Positions 1-5,125 of a DNA stretch of 5,125 nt are shown here, piece after piece (positions within the stretch are counted from its first letter, which is position 1; each line of letters begins with the position of its first letter). The notes below the pieces were generated by a model. The model ran no database searches. It was not told the origin of the DNA and saw nothing but the letters and a program-made list of their open reading frames with translations. Source of the stretch: Spirochaetae bacterium HGW-Spirochaetae-9 (GTDB taxonomy: Bacteria > Spirochaetota > Spirochaetia > Treponematales > Rectinemataceae); assembly GCA_002839205.1 (NCBI GenBank), contig PGXP01000140.1, forward strand, positions 1 through 5,125. Direction: 5' to 3'. The translations under genes and the position numbers were made by a program.

Positions 1-147
1 ACCCTGGCAGCCGACCAGTATTTCGTCGCCTGCGATGACAGGTCCATCCTGGCAGGCAGCGCCCTCTGGGGGCCTGTTGGTTCAGGAAGGATTATTGGCC
101 GTGTTATCGCCGTCTACTGGCCTCCCAGCCGCCTGAAGATACCATGA
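1..147 (+). CDS. lepB: Type I signal peptidase, C-terminal end (5' truncated by window)
   Basis: Frame 1 is open from the first base to a TGA at 145-147, giving 48 residues of a protein that begins outside the window. Seen: DQYFVACDDRS, then LWGPV, then RIIGRVIAVYWP. This is the order found at the end of family S26 signal peptidases: the box E region (usually GDNR..S.DSR.WG), then an I.G+v..i.WP tail. Known for the family: a membrane-anchored Ser/Lys-dyad protease that removes signal peptides at the outer face of the inner membrane. The catalytic Ser and Lys are upstream and cannot be checked. Odd: box E is degenerate, with Cys for Gly, Asp for Asn, Leu for the box E Ser and Gly for the box E Asp. 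The stop overlaps the hemW start as ATGA, so coupled translation is likely. A divergent S26 member is as likely as the main housekeeping LepB. Confidence 0.78.
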   Translation, partial: TLAADQYFVACDDRSILAGSALWGPVGSGRIIGRVIAVYWPPSRLKIP

Positions 148-1427
148 TCCTTGCGGATTTTTTCTCCGGGAACGGCGCAATTTTCGAAGCGCCTCGCTCC
201 CTCTATGTGCACATACCCTTTTGCGCATCCCGTTGCGCCTACTGCGATTTTCATTCCTTTCAACGCGACCGCTTCAGCACTGAACAGCGATCTGCCTATG
301 TGCTGAAGCTCCTCAACCGCATCGAGAGGCTGAGTGAAGGCTTGGCCGAATCCTTCGAAACAGTCTATATCGGCGGAGGCACGCCGACAGCGCTTGAAGA
401 TGAGGGGTTTTTCTCGCTTCTCAGTGGGATTCGCTCTGTTGCGGGCGCAGCGGTGCGTGAATGGACGGTGGAGGCCAATCCTGAGTCCTTGAGTCCCGCA
501 AAGCTCGAAGCCATGGTTGACAGCGGAGTTACGAGGATCAGTATTGGCCTTCAGAGCATGCATGATGGCGAGCTGAATATCTTGGGAAGAAAGGCGAGTG
601 CAACCGACAACAGAAGGGCCATAGCCCTCGCATCGACTTCGAACCTGGCCCTATCGGCCGACCTGATCACCGCCTTGCCCTTGGCTGAGAGGGCAAATGC
701 AGCGCATCATGCCCAAGGGGGAATTTCCTCGCTCCCGGAAACCGTGGAATACCTGGCCGCCAACCGCGTCGGGCATATTTCGCTCTACGATCTTGTCGTC
801 GAGGAAGGTACGCTTATAAAAAAGCGCCTGGATGAGGGAGCGATCTTTGCCGTCGACGATGACGAGGCGTATGAGGAACGTTGCGCGGCTGAAAAACGCC
901 TTGAAAGCCTTGGGTATGCGCGCTATGAGGTTTCCAATTACGCCAGGCCGGGCTGTGAATGTCTCCACAATATGGCTTACTGGTCGATGAGGTCGTATAT
1001 AGGTATCGGGAGCGGCGCGGTGTCCACCCTCATCGTGGACAGCGCTGTTCAACCCCCTCAGGCCGCCGGGGCAGGCAATTTCGCCTTGAGAGTGGAGGAG
1101 GGGAGGGATCTGGCGGCCTGGCTGGATAACCCCGATGCCGCCGCTGCCTTCAGTTGGATCGGCCGAAAGGACTCGGCTTTCGAGATGATAATGATGGGCC
1201 TGCGATGTTCTGTCGGTCTTGACGAGAAACGCTTTGCATCCCGCTTTGACCTTCCCGCTGCCGACCTGCTGGCAGGGACCATGCTGAGATGGAAAGAGCG
1301 ATTCTCCAGGGCTGAGGGGCGCATACGGCTCGATGGCAGAGGTCTTGATCTTCTCAACCGAATCCTGGTGGACGCACTCGAGGAGATAGAAAGCCAGTTT
1401 CCCTGCAACGATGGAGTCAATTCATGA
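144..1427 (+). CDS. hemW: HemW-like radical SAM heme chaperone
   Basis: 427 residues, somewhat longer than the roughly 380 of E. coli HemW. Seen: LYVHIPFC then CxxxCxxC at Cys27, Cys31 and Cys34, the radical-SAM [4Fe-4S] ligands; Phe36 follows Asp35 where coproporphyrinogen dehydrogenase (HemN) has a fourth Cys. Next come GGGTPTAL at 77-84, VEANPESL at 109-116, SIGLQS at 133-138, YEVSNYARPG at 261-270, HNMAYW at 275-280 and GIGSGAVS at 287-294. A HemN_C-like domain fills about 330-415, with MMGLR at 350-354. Known: HemW binds heme and delivers it to respiratory proteins; it is often mis-annotated as oxygen-independent coproporphyrinogen oxidase. The ATG at 144 overlaps the lepB-like stop and gives about 15 residues before the conserved domain; the ribosome binding site is weak (GAAGA at 135-139). 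Odd: about 13 extra residues (about 180-193) follow SADLITALP, where the family usually has GQT/GQS. The 3' end overlaps pdxY by 4 bp. Confidence 0.92.
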   Translation: MILADFFSGNGAIFEAPRSLYVHIPFCASRCAYCDFHSFQRDRFSTEQRSAYVLKLLNRIERLSEGLAESFETVYIGGGTPTALEDEGFFSLLSGIRSVAGAAVREWTVEANPESLSPAKLEAMVDSGVTRISIGLQSMHDGELNILGRKASATDNRRAIALASTSNLALSADLITALPLAERANAAHHAQGGISSLPETVEYLAANRVGHISLYDLVVEEGTLIKKRLDEGAIFAVDDDEAYEERCAAEKRLESLGYARYEVSNYARPGCECLHNMAYWSMRSYIGIGSGAVSTLIVDSAVQPPQAAGAGNFALRVEEGRDLAAWLDNPDAAAAFSWIGRKDSAFEMIMMGLRCSVGLDEKRFASRFDLPAADLLAGTMLRWKERFSRAEGRIRLDGRGLDLLNRILVDALEEIESQFPCNDGVNS

Positions 1428-2284
1428 AGAGCGTTCTTTCCATTCAGTCCCATGTCGTGTACGGACATGTCGGGAACAGTGCTTCGGTTTTCCCCCTGCA
1501 GCGGATGGGGTTTGAGGTCTTGCCCGTCAACACCGTCCAGTTTTCGAATCACCCGGGCTATGGCACCTGGAAGGGAATGGTCTTCCCCGGATCGCATATC
1601 GCCGACTTGTGGAAGGGGGTGGAGGACCTTGGCCGTGCCTCCACATGCGATGCGGTGCTTTCAGGCTATCTCGGAAGTGTAGAGACAGGCGAAGCCATTC
1701 TGGATATCGTCGCCGCCTTGAAGAAGGCTAACCCTGAGGCTCTGTATTGCTGCGATCCTGTCATGGGAGATTCGGAACGAGGGCTTTATGTAAAGCAGGG
1801 TATCCCGGAATTCTTTGCCGAAAAAGCCCTGCGCGAGGCTTCAATCATCAAGCCTAACCTCTTCGAGGCTGAAGTCTTGTCGGGATCGAGGATCGTGGGG
1901 CCTGGCGAAGCAAGGAAGGCTTGTTCGATTCTCCATGGCATGGGTCCTTCCATTGTGCTTATCACAAGCTTCGGCGCTTCGACCCTGCCCACACCGACAA
2001 TCGGCACCCTTCTCTCCTTTGGCGACGCAGCCTACCTGGTGAAAACACCCTTCTATGCCTTTCCTGCAACTCCCCATGGCGGCGGCGATCTGGCCAGTGC
2101 GCTCTTTCTTGGCAATTATCTGGCAACCAAGGATCCCATCCTCTCGCTCGAGCGCATGGCCAGCGCTGTTCACAGGGTATTCGAGACGACCTCCGAAGGC
2201 CGTTCACCCGAGCTCGCCATCATAGCCTCCCAAGATGCGTTTCCTTCCAAGGAGCGCCTGTTTCGCGCCGAAAGAATTTGGTAG
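1424..2284 (+). CDS. pdxY: Pyridoxal kinase (PdxY type)
   Basis: 286 residues, almost the same as E. coli PdxY (287). Seen: SIQSHVVYGHVGNSA at 6-20 (substrate-binding N-terminus), NTVQFSNH at 36-43, CDAVLSGYLGS at 75-85, CDPVMGD at 110-116, KPNLFEAE at 143-150, and the glycine-rich anion hole with catalytic Asp, GGGD at 219-222. NTVQFSNH and SGYLGS fit PdxY better than PdxK. Known: ribokinase-superfamily ATP-dependent kinase that phosphorylates pyridoxal in the cytoplasm to give pyridoxal 5'-phosphate, in the vitamin B6 salvage pathway. The start is well fixed: the ATG overlaps the hemW TGA (ATGA at 1424-1427) and a GGAG at 1413-1416 lies 7 nt upstream. Odd but mild: the anion hole reads HGGGD, where E. 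coli PdxY has GVGD. The gene ends 51 nt before the isomerase-like gene. Confidence 0.93.
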   Translation: MKSVLSIQSHVVYGHVGNSASVFPLQRMGFEVLPVNTVQFSNHPGYGTWKGMVFPGSHIADLWKGVEDLGRASTCDAVLSGYLGSVETGEAILDIVAALKKANPEALYCCDPVMGDSERGLYVKQGIPEFFAEKALREASIIKPNLFEAEVLSGSRIVGPGEARKACSILHGMGPSIVLITSFGASTLPTPTIGTLLSFGDAAYLVKTPFYAFPATPHGGGDLASALFLGNYLATKDPILSLERMASAVHRVFETTSEGRSPELAIIASQDAFPSKERLFRAERIW

Positions 2285-2321
2285 ACTGAAAATTCACTGC
2301 CGATGGCAGTACGGTATTGTT

Positions 2322-2327
2322 AAGGAG
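2322..2327 (+). promoter_or_regulatory. Ribosome binding site of the isomerase-like gene
   Basis: AAGGAG lies 8 nt before the ATG at 2336, the strongest and best-spaced Shine-Dalgarno match in the window, and it fixes that start. The 51-nt gap after pdxY also holds a small perfect hairpin just upstream (ACTGCC at 2296-2301, loop GAT, GGCAGT at 2305-2310). No T-run follows it, so it is not an intrinsic terminator, and read-through from pdxY is the simplest reading. Confidence 0.75.
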
Positions 2328-2335
2328 CGAAAGCG

Positions 2336-3637
2336 ATGGATGGTTTTGCCTATACTGTGGTTTCCTCGATTCTTCATGACCGCAACGCTGTTGAAAGAAT
2401 CTTTTCATCCTTTGAACCCCTGCTCTCCGGCCTTGGTGGCAGCCGCATCGAAATGGACAAGGGAGTACCTGCTATTCCCCCTCCTTTCTTTTTCATCCTC
2501 ACGGGAGGGACGGAGGGTAGTGTCCTCGAGTATCTTTCACGACTTCCTCATCCCCCTTCGGGCAAGCCTTTCCCCCTCGTACTTCTCGCCCACACGCATC
2601 ACAATTCGCTGCCCGCCGCGCTTGAGATCGCTGCGCGAGCGCGACAGGATGGCGGTTCTGCCCTCGTCATACAGATACACTCCATCGATGACGCCATGGC
2701 GCGTGATGAGATTCTGGAGGCTGCCGGTTTGATGCACGCCATAGCCTCGATGCGTGAATCGCGTATAGGCGCCGTGGGAGAAGCCTCAAACTGGCTTGTC
2801 GCTTCAAGCCAAAGCGCCGCAGCAATATCCTCATCCTGGGGTTCCAGGCTTGAATCGATACCTATCGACGATTTGAAGAAAGCCATCGTGGCGCTGCGCA
2901 AGCCTGGCCAGGATAGCAAGGATGGCGATTCCGGCACGCTTGGGGAGCAATCCTCTTTATTTATAAAGCATGCCTGCTGCACGAAAGAACCGGCACTGGA
3001 GGATGTGCGGAAATCCGACATTGTATACAGGGCGCTCAAGAACATCGTGGCCGAAAGAAAGCTCGATGCCCTCACCCTGCGCTGCTTCGATATTCTCGGC
3101 TTCGATGGATCGACGGGCTGCTTTGCGCTTTCCCAATTGGCTGACGAAGGCATAGACGCCGGCTGCGAAGGCGATATCCCTTCAATCCTGGGGCTGCGTT
3201 GGATGCGCCTTCTATCGGGAAAGCCCGGATGGATGGCCAATCCTTCCGAGATTTGGACGGGCCAGGAAGGCGGCAAGGGAAAGGTTTTGCTGGCCCACTG
3301 CACGGTGCCTCGCTCGCTTCTCACGAAGTACGGCATCCGAAGCCATTTTGAGTCCGGGCTCGGAGTGGCTGTAGCCGGCAGCTTTGCCCCTGGTCCCGTA
3401 ACCCTGCTTCGCATTGGGGGAGTCGGACTCGATAAGGCCTGGTTGGCTGAAGGGTTCCTCACGGAATGTCCCTCGGACGAGGGCTTGTGCAGGACGCAGG
3501 CGATCATCGAAATGGAGAATGCCGACCTGGAAAAACTGCTTGAATCACCCTTGGGCAATCATCTCGTCATGGGGGTGGGTCACTGGGGAAAATTGGCGCG
3601 CCGTTATCTCGCGCTGGAGGACATCGCCGAGGTCTGA
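2336..3637 (+). CDS. L-fucose/L-arabinose isomerase-like protein, substrate unknown
   Basis: 433 residues, shorter than classical FucI (about 590) or AraA (about 500), matching the compact fucose-isomerase-like proteins. Seen: FILTGGTEG at 53-61, HTHHNSLPAALEIAARA at 86-102 (the N..pA.E helix of the family), RIGAVGEASNWLVASS at 143-158, a variable linker at about 185-230 with a Cys-Cys pair (214-215), then a C-terminal half with CFALSQLADEGIDAGCEGD at 262-280, HC at 321-322, HFESGLGVAV at 337-346, VTLLRIGG at 355-362 and GNHLVMGVGHWG at 407-418. Known: family enzymes interconvert aldoses and ketoses with a divalent metal. Inferred: the acidic residues at 278 and 280 and one of the histidines at 321, 409 or 416 are candidate metal or catalytic residues. 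I cannot name the sugar, and no sugar kinase or transporter is nearby. It follows pdxY by 51 nt on the same strand. The closest alternative is a non-catalytic or differently specialised superfamily member. Confidence 0.8.
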   Translation: MDGFAYTVVSSILHDRNAVERIFSSFEPLLSGLGGSRIEMDKGVPAIPPPFFFILTGGTEGSVLEYLSRLPHPPSGKPFPLVLLAHTHHNSLPAALEIAARARQDGGSALVIQIHSIDDAMARDEILEAAGLMHAIASMRESRIGAVGEASNWLVASSQSAAAISSSWGSRLESIPIDDLKKAIVALRKPGQDSKDGDSGTLGEQSSLFIKHACCTKEPALEDVRKSDIVYRALKNIVAERKLDALTLRCFDILGFDGSTGCFALSQLADEGIDAGCEGDIPSILGLRWMRLLSGKPGWMANPSEIWTGQEGGKGKVLLAHCTVPRSLLTKYGIRSHFESGLGVAVAGSFAPGPVTLLRIGGVGLDKAWLAEGFLTECPSDEGLCRTQAIIEMENADLEKLLESPLGNHLVMGVGHWGKLARRYLALEDIAEV

Positions 3638-3655
3638 CAGCTTCACCCCGCCTTT

Positions 3656-4261
3656 TTAAACGAAAAAATCGTAGGATGGGTGCAGGTTTTCGACGAATTC
3701 TTTCCTCAAGCCCAGATTGAATTTCATCTCTGTTCCCAGTGTTGTGGGCGGTCCGTGGCCTGGGAAAATCATCGTGTCTTCGGACATGCCCGAAAGTTTC
3801 AACGTCAGGCGCTCGAGTAGGGCCCGGGCGTTGAACGATGAAGTCGTCTTGCCGATAACTCCAGCGTGGAGAGAGTCGCCGGTGAAAAGGCAATCTTCAA
3901 TGTTGTAGATGATGGAATCCTGCGAGTGACCAGGAACGGCTATAGCCCTGATCGTAAATCCAGCCTCGGTGAAGAGGTCCTGGTCGCGGACTTTTCTGCA
4001 GGCAATGTCGAATATTTTGGTGTTGGAGGCAAAAACCGTCGGCTGGTAGATTCTCAGCAGGGTTTTCAGGCCCCTGCAGTGATGGACATGATTATGGGTA
4101 ATGAGGACGGCAGCCACCTTATAGGCGTGATTCTCCAGCTGCTCGATCATCGTCGTCGTCACCTCCGCTGGGTCGACGATGATGGCTGAATTGCTCTCCT
4201 CATTGCCTACTATATAGCCGTTGGAGAATCCATAGATGGAGTAATGTTGGTAGATTTTCAT
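3656..4261 (-). CDS. Metallo-beta-lactamase-fold hydrolase (glyoxalase II-like) with altered HxHxDH motif
   Basis: 201 residues, a minimal single-domain metallo-beta-lactamase fold. Seen: SNGYIVG at 13-19, IIVDPAE at 27-33, the metal motif THNHVHH at 55-61, PGHSQDS at 110-116 (His112), FTGDSLH at 126-132 (Asp129, bridging ligand) and FPGHGPPT at 166-173 (His169). The strand order and motifs match small glyoxalase II-like hydrolases of thioesters or similar esters; the substrate cannot be deduced. Odd: the usual HxHxDH reads HxHxHH, so the Asp that binds the second metal is His60. All other metal ligands are kept, which argues for an active but altered metal centre rather than decay. The ATG at 4261 overlaps the stop of the pentapeptide gene as ATGA (4258-4261), with a GGAG on the minus strand at 4276-4273, 11 nt upstream. 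It is probably translated by coupling. Its stop lies 18 nt from the convergent isomerase-like gene. Confidence 0.9.
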   Translation of the reverse strand: MKIYQHYSIYGFSNGYIVGNEESNSAIIVDPAEVTTTMIEQLENHAYKVAAVLITHNHVHHCRGLKTLLRIYQPTVFASNTKIFDIACRKVRDQDLFTEAGFTIRAIAVPGHSQDSIIYNIEDCLFTGDSLHAGVIGKTTSSFNARALLERLTLKLSGMSEDTMIFPGHGPPTTLGTEMKFNLGLRKEFVENLHPSYDFFV

Positions 4262-4857
4262 AGGTAGACATGCTCCATGTCCTTCACGGCCTCGGTTATG
4301 TTCGATCCAATCATCGATACCGATTCGCTCTTCAGCGGCATGAAGTACACACGCTTGAAATCGCAGTCGTCGAAACGACAGTTCTCAATATTGGAGAGGA
4401 TAAACCGCGAGTCGTAGAGGTTGGAGCTCGAGAAGGTGCTCTCCCGAATCCTCGAGCCGTTGAAACTGACATGGATGAGCTCCGAATTCTCAAAGCTGCA
4501 GTCGAAGAGATCGACATCGCCGAAGGAGCAGAAGTCCATGTCGACGCCCGAAAAATCGCAGGAGTCGAGGGTAGCCGTATCGAAAAAGCAGAGGCGGAAC
4601 GAGGCGCCTGTGAACATCGTATGCGAGAGGGTAGATTTTCTGAAGCGGCAGCCGACAAAGCGCGTTCGTGAAAAATCCGCAAGCGACAGGGTGATGTCGG
4701 AAAAATCTATGTTGATGGCGTCATGATCGGTGCTGATTGCCGAAATGAGGGATTTGACGGCAACCTGTGGCTCTGGCAGATGGAATCGGCACAAGGAAGT
4801 CCCTGAAAAGGCGCTTTCCTTACAGCCCGCAACAGCGCAGGGTATCCTTCTGTACAT
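4258..4857 (-). CDS. Pentapeptide-repeat protein with N-terminal Cys/His cluster
   Basis: 199 residues, no signal peptide or membrane segment. Seen: an N-terminal Cys/His cluster, C-x4-C-x10-C-x2-H (Cys7, Cys12, Cys23, His26), a plausible zinc knuckle; a linker at about 28-48; then a pentapeptide solenoid. From Phe52 to Phe172 every fifth residue is Phe, Leu, Ile or Met without a break, 25 pentapeptides or about six right-handed quadrilateral beta-helix coils. The C-terminal 25 residues form a cap. Known: these solenoids serve as protein-binding scaffolds; some (Qnr, MfpA) mimic DNA and bind gyrase. Nothing here shows that specific role. The ATG at 4857 is the first possible start, because an in-frame TAG lies four codons upstream. 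The only strong Shine-Dalgarno (AGGAGG on the minus strand, 4883-4878) is 20 nt away, further than usual, and sits in an inverted repeat. The stop overlaps the hydrolase start, so the two probably form an operon. Partner unknown. Confidence 0.88.
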   Translation of the reverse strand: MYRRIPCAVAGCKESAFSGTSLCRFHLPEPQVAVKSLISAISTDHDAINIDFSDITLSLADFSRTRFVGCRFRKSTLSHTMFTGASFRLCFFDTATLDSCDFSGVDMDFCSFGDVDLFDCSFENSELIHVSFNGSRIRESTFSSSNLYDSRFILSNIENCRFDDCDFKRVYFMPLKSESVSMIGSNITEAVKDMEHVYL

Positions 4858-4876
4858 GGATACAGGCTACACTATC

Positions 4877-4907
4877 GCCTCCTCACGGGCAAGGGCGGTG
4901 AGGAGGC
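4877..4907. repeat. Perfect 10-bp inverted repeat in divergent spacer
   Basis: GCCTCCTCAC at 4877-4886 is the exact reverse complement of GTGAGGAGGC at 4898-4907, separated by 11 nt. It lies between the start of the pentapeptide gene (4857) and that of the zinc-ribbon gene (4949). Each arm gives an AGGAGG on one strand (plus 4901-4906, minus 4883-4878). In a minus-strand transcript starting upstream of it, the stem would bury the Shine-Dalgarno of the pentapeptide gene. No T-run follows on either strand, so it is not a standard terminator. It may be a dyad operator or an mRNA hairpin. Confidence 0.7.
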
Positions 4908-4913
4908 CTGCGC

Positions 4914-4941
4914 TTGAATCTGGATGCTCCGTGGGTATAGT
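4914..4941 (+). promoter_or_regulatory. Candidate sigma70-type promoter for the zinc-ribbon gene
   Basis: TTGAAT (4914-4919, 4/6 to TTGACA) and TATAGT (4936-4941, 5/6 to TATAAT) are separated by 16 nt. The expected transcription start, about 7 nt after the -10 box, falls at about 4948-4949, which is the ATG of the zinc-ribbon gene. This suggests a leaderless or nearly leaderless mRNA and fits the lack of a well-placed Shine-Dalgarno before that ATG. Found by eye in a short AT-rich stretch. Confidence 0.45.
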
Positions 4942-4948
4942 ATATGAT

Positions 4949-5125
4949 ATGTGCTATTTTTGCGGGGAGGCCCTGCCGCCGCTGTCGGCTGGGCTCAAAA
5001 TCGGGTTTTCCGAAACCTGTCCTGCCTGTGGCAAGGACCTCCATGTCTGTGCCATGTGTACCTTCTACCTGGCGGGCGCTCATTGGGATTGCAGGGAAAC
5101 CATAGACACTCCCGTTTCGGACAAG
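4949..5125 (+). CDS. Cys-rich zinc-ribbon protein, N-terminal part (3' truncated by window)
   Basis: The first 59 residues are present and the frame is open to the window end. Seen: Cys2-x2-Cys5, Cys24-x2-Cys27, Cys34-x2-Cys37 and Cys48, in the contexts CYFCGE, ETCPACGKDLHVC and TFYLAGAHWDCRE, ending PVSDK. The spaced CxxC pairs are typical of zinc ribbons. The arrangement resembles a conserved hypothetical family I recall, with a CxxC..FY.pGA...C.E core and a later NFC..F segment, which would lie beyond the window. No function is known to me. ATG 4949 is chosen because the first CxxC follows at once, as in that family. The frame stays open upstream to GTG 4931 and ATG 4856, but that stretch is Arg-rich and unlike the domain. 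The gene is divergent from the pentapeptide gene, which also carries a Cys/His cluster. Confidence 0.72.
   Translation, partial: MCYFCGEALPPLSAGLKIGFSETCPACGKDLHVCAMCTFYLAGAHWDCRETIDTPVSDK

Noticed and set aside
1058..1597. 179-codon open frame on the minus strand across hemW and pdxY
   Set aside because: It is antisense to two well-supported genes, has low-complexity Ser/Arg/Pro composition and shows no recognisable motif.
2296..2310. Six-base-pair hairpin as a terminator after pdxY
   Set aside because: It is a short stem with a 3-nt loop and no following T-run; at most it is a weak RNA hairpin.
2293..2321. Promoter in the pdxY-isomerase gap (TTCACT...TATTGT)
   Set aside because: Both boxes match only 4 of 6, and the implied start would fall at or after the ribosome binding site, cutting it from the mRNA.
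2599..3558. 319-codon open frame on the minus strand
   Set aside because: It lies wholly inside the isomerase-like gene, is rich in Ser, Pro and Arg, shows no domain, and fits a shadow frame of GC-rich coding DNA.
3638..3660. Terminator between the convergent isomerase-like and hydrolase genes
   Set aside because: There is a T5 run at 3653-3657 in an 18-nt gap, but I find no convincing GC-rich stem just before it on either strand.
4270..4671. Plus-strand open frame across the pentapeptide gene
   Set aside because: Its regular pattern is the complement of the pentapeptide repeat, so it is a shadow.
4939..4944. Minus-strand -10 box TATACT for the pentapeptide operon
   Set aside because: The hexamer is good, but no -35-like sequence lies at the right distance and there is no extended -10, so I do not annotate it.
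4856..4948. Longer zinc-ribbon ORF starting at ATG 4856 or GTG 4931
   Set aside because: The frame is open, but the added residues are Arg-rich and unlike the domain, the region holds the promoter and inverted repeat, and the first CxxC follows directly after ATG 4949.

Overview
This 5.1 kb window is densely coding bacterial DNA of moderate to high G+C, with six essentially complete or recognisable genes plus one gene cut at each edge. The taxonomy is uncertain. The overall protein flavour (a short fucose-isomerase-like protein, a pentapeptide protein with an N-terminal Cys/His cluster, a small Cys-rich zinc-ribbon protein) reminds me of Spirochaetota. That is an impression, not something the sequence proves.

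Left half, + strand (1-3637): a tightly packed run. It opens with the last 48 codons of a type I signal peptidase (lepB-like). This overlaps by 4 bp (ATGA) the radical-SAM heme chaperone hemW, which in turn overlaps by 4 bp (ATGA) the pyridoxal kinase pdxY. After a 51-nt gap with a good ribosome binding site comes a 433-codon gene of the L-fucose/L-arabinose isomerase-like superfamily. The first three are probably translationally coupled and the fourth is probably co-transcribed. They share no single pathway: membrane protein processing, heme delivery, pyridoxal phosphate salvage and an unassigned sugar-isomerase-like activity.

Middle, - strand (3656-4857): two genes convergent to the first block, only 18 nt from it. 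A pentapeptide-repeat protein with an N-terminal Cys/His cluster is upstream. Its stop overlaps (ATGA again) the start of a small metallo-beta-lactamase-fold hydrolase in which the Asp of the HxHxDH motif is His.

Right edge, + strand (4949-5125): the start of a Cys-rich zinc-ribbon protein, divergent from the pentapeptide gene. The 91-nt divergent spacer holds a perfect 10-bp inverted repeat that places an AGGAGG on each strand, and a sigma70-like promoter whose predicted start site falls on or next to the ATG of the zinc-ribbon gene.

I see no tRNA, rRNA, CRISPR array, insertion sequence or phage gene. No gap without a gene exceeds 100 bases. No wholly new system is evident. The most unusual points are the divergent control region, the altered metal motif of the hydrolase, the very regular pentapeptide solenoid and the degenerate signal-peptidase box E.
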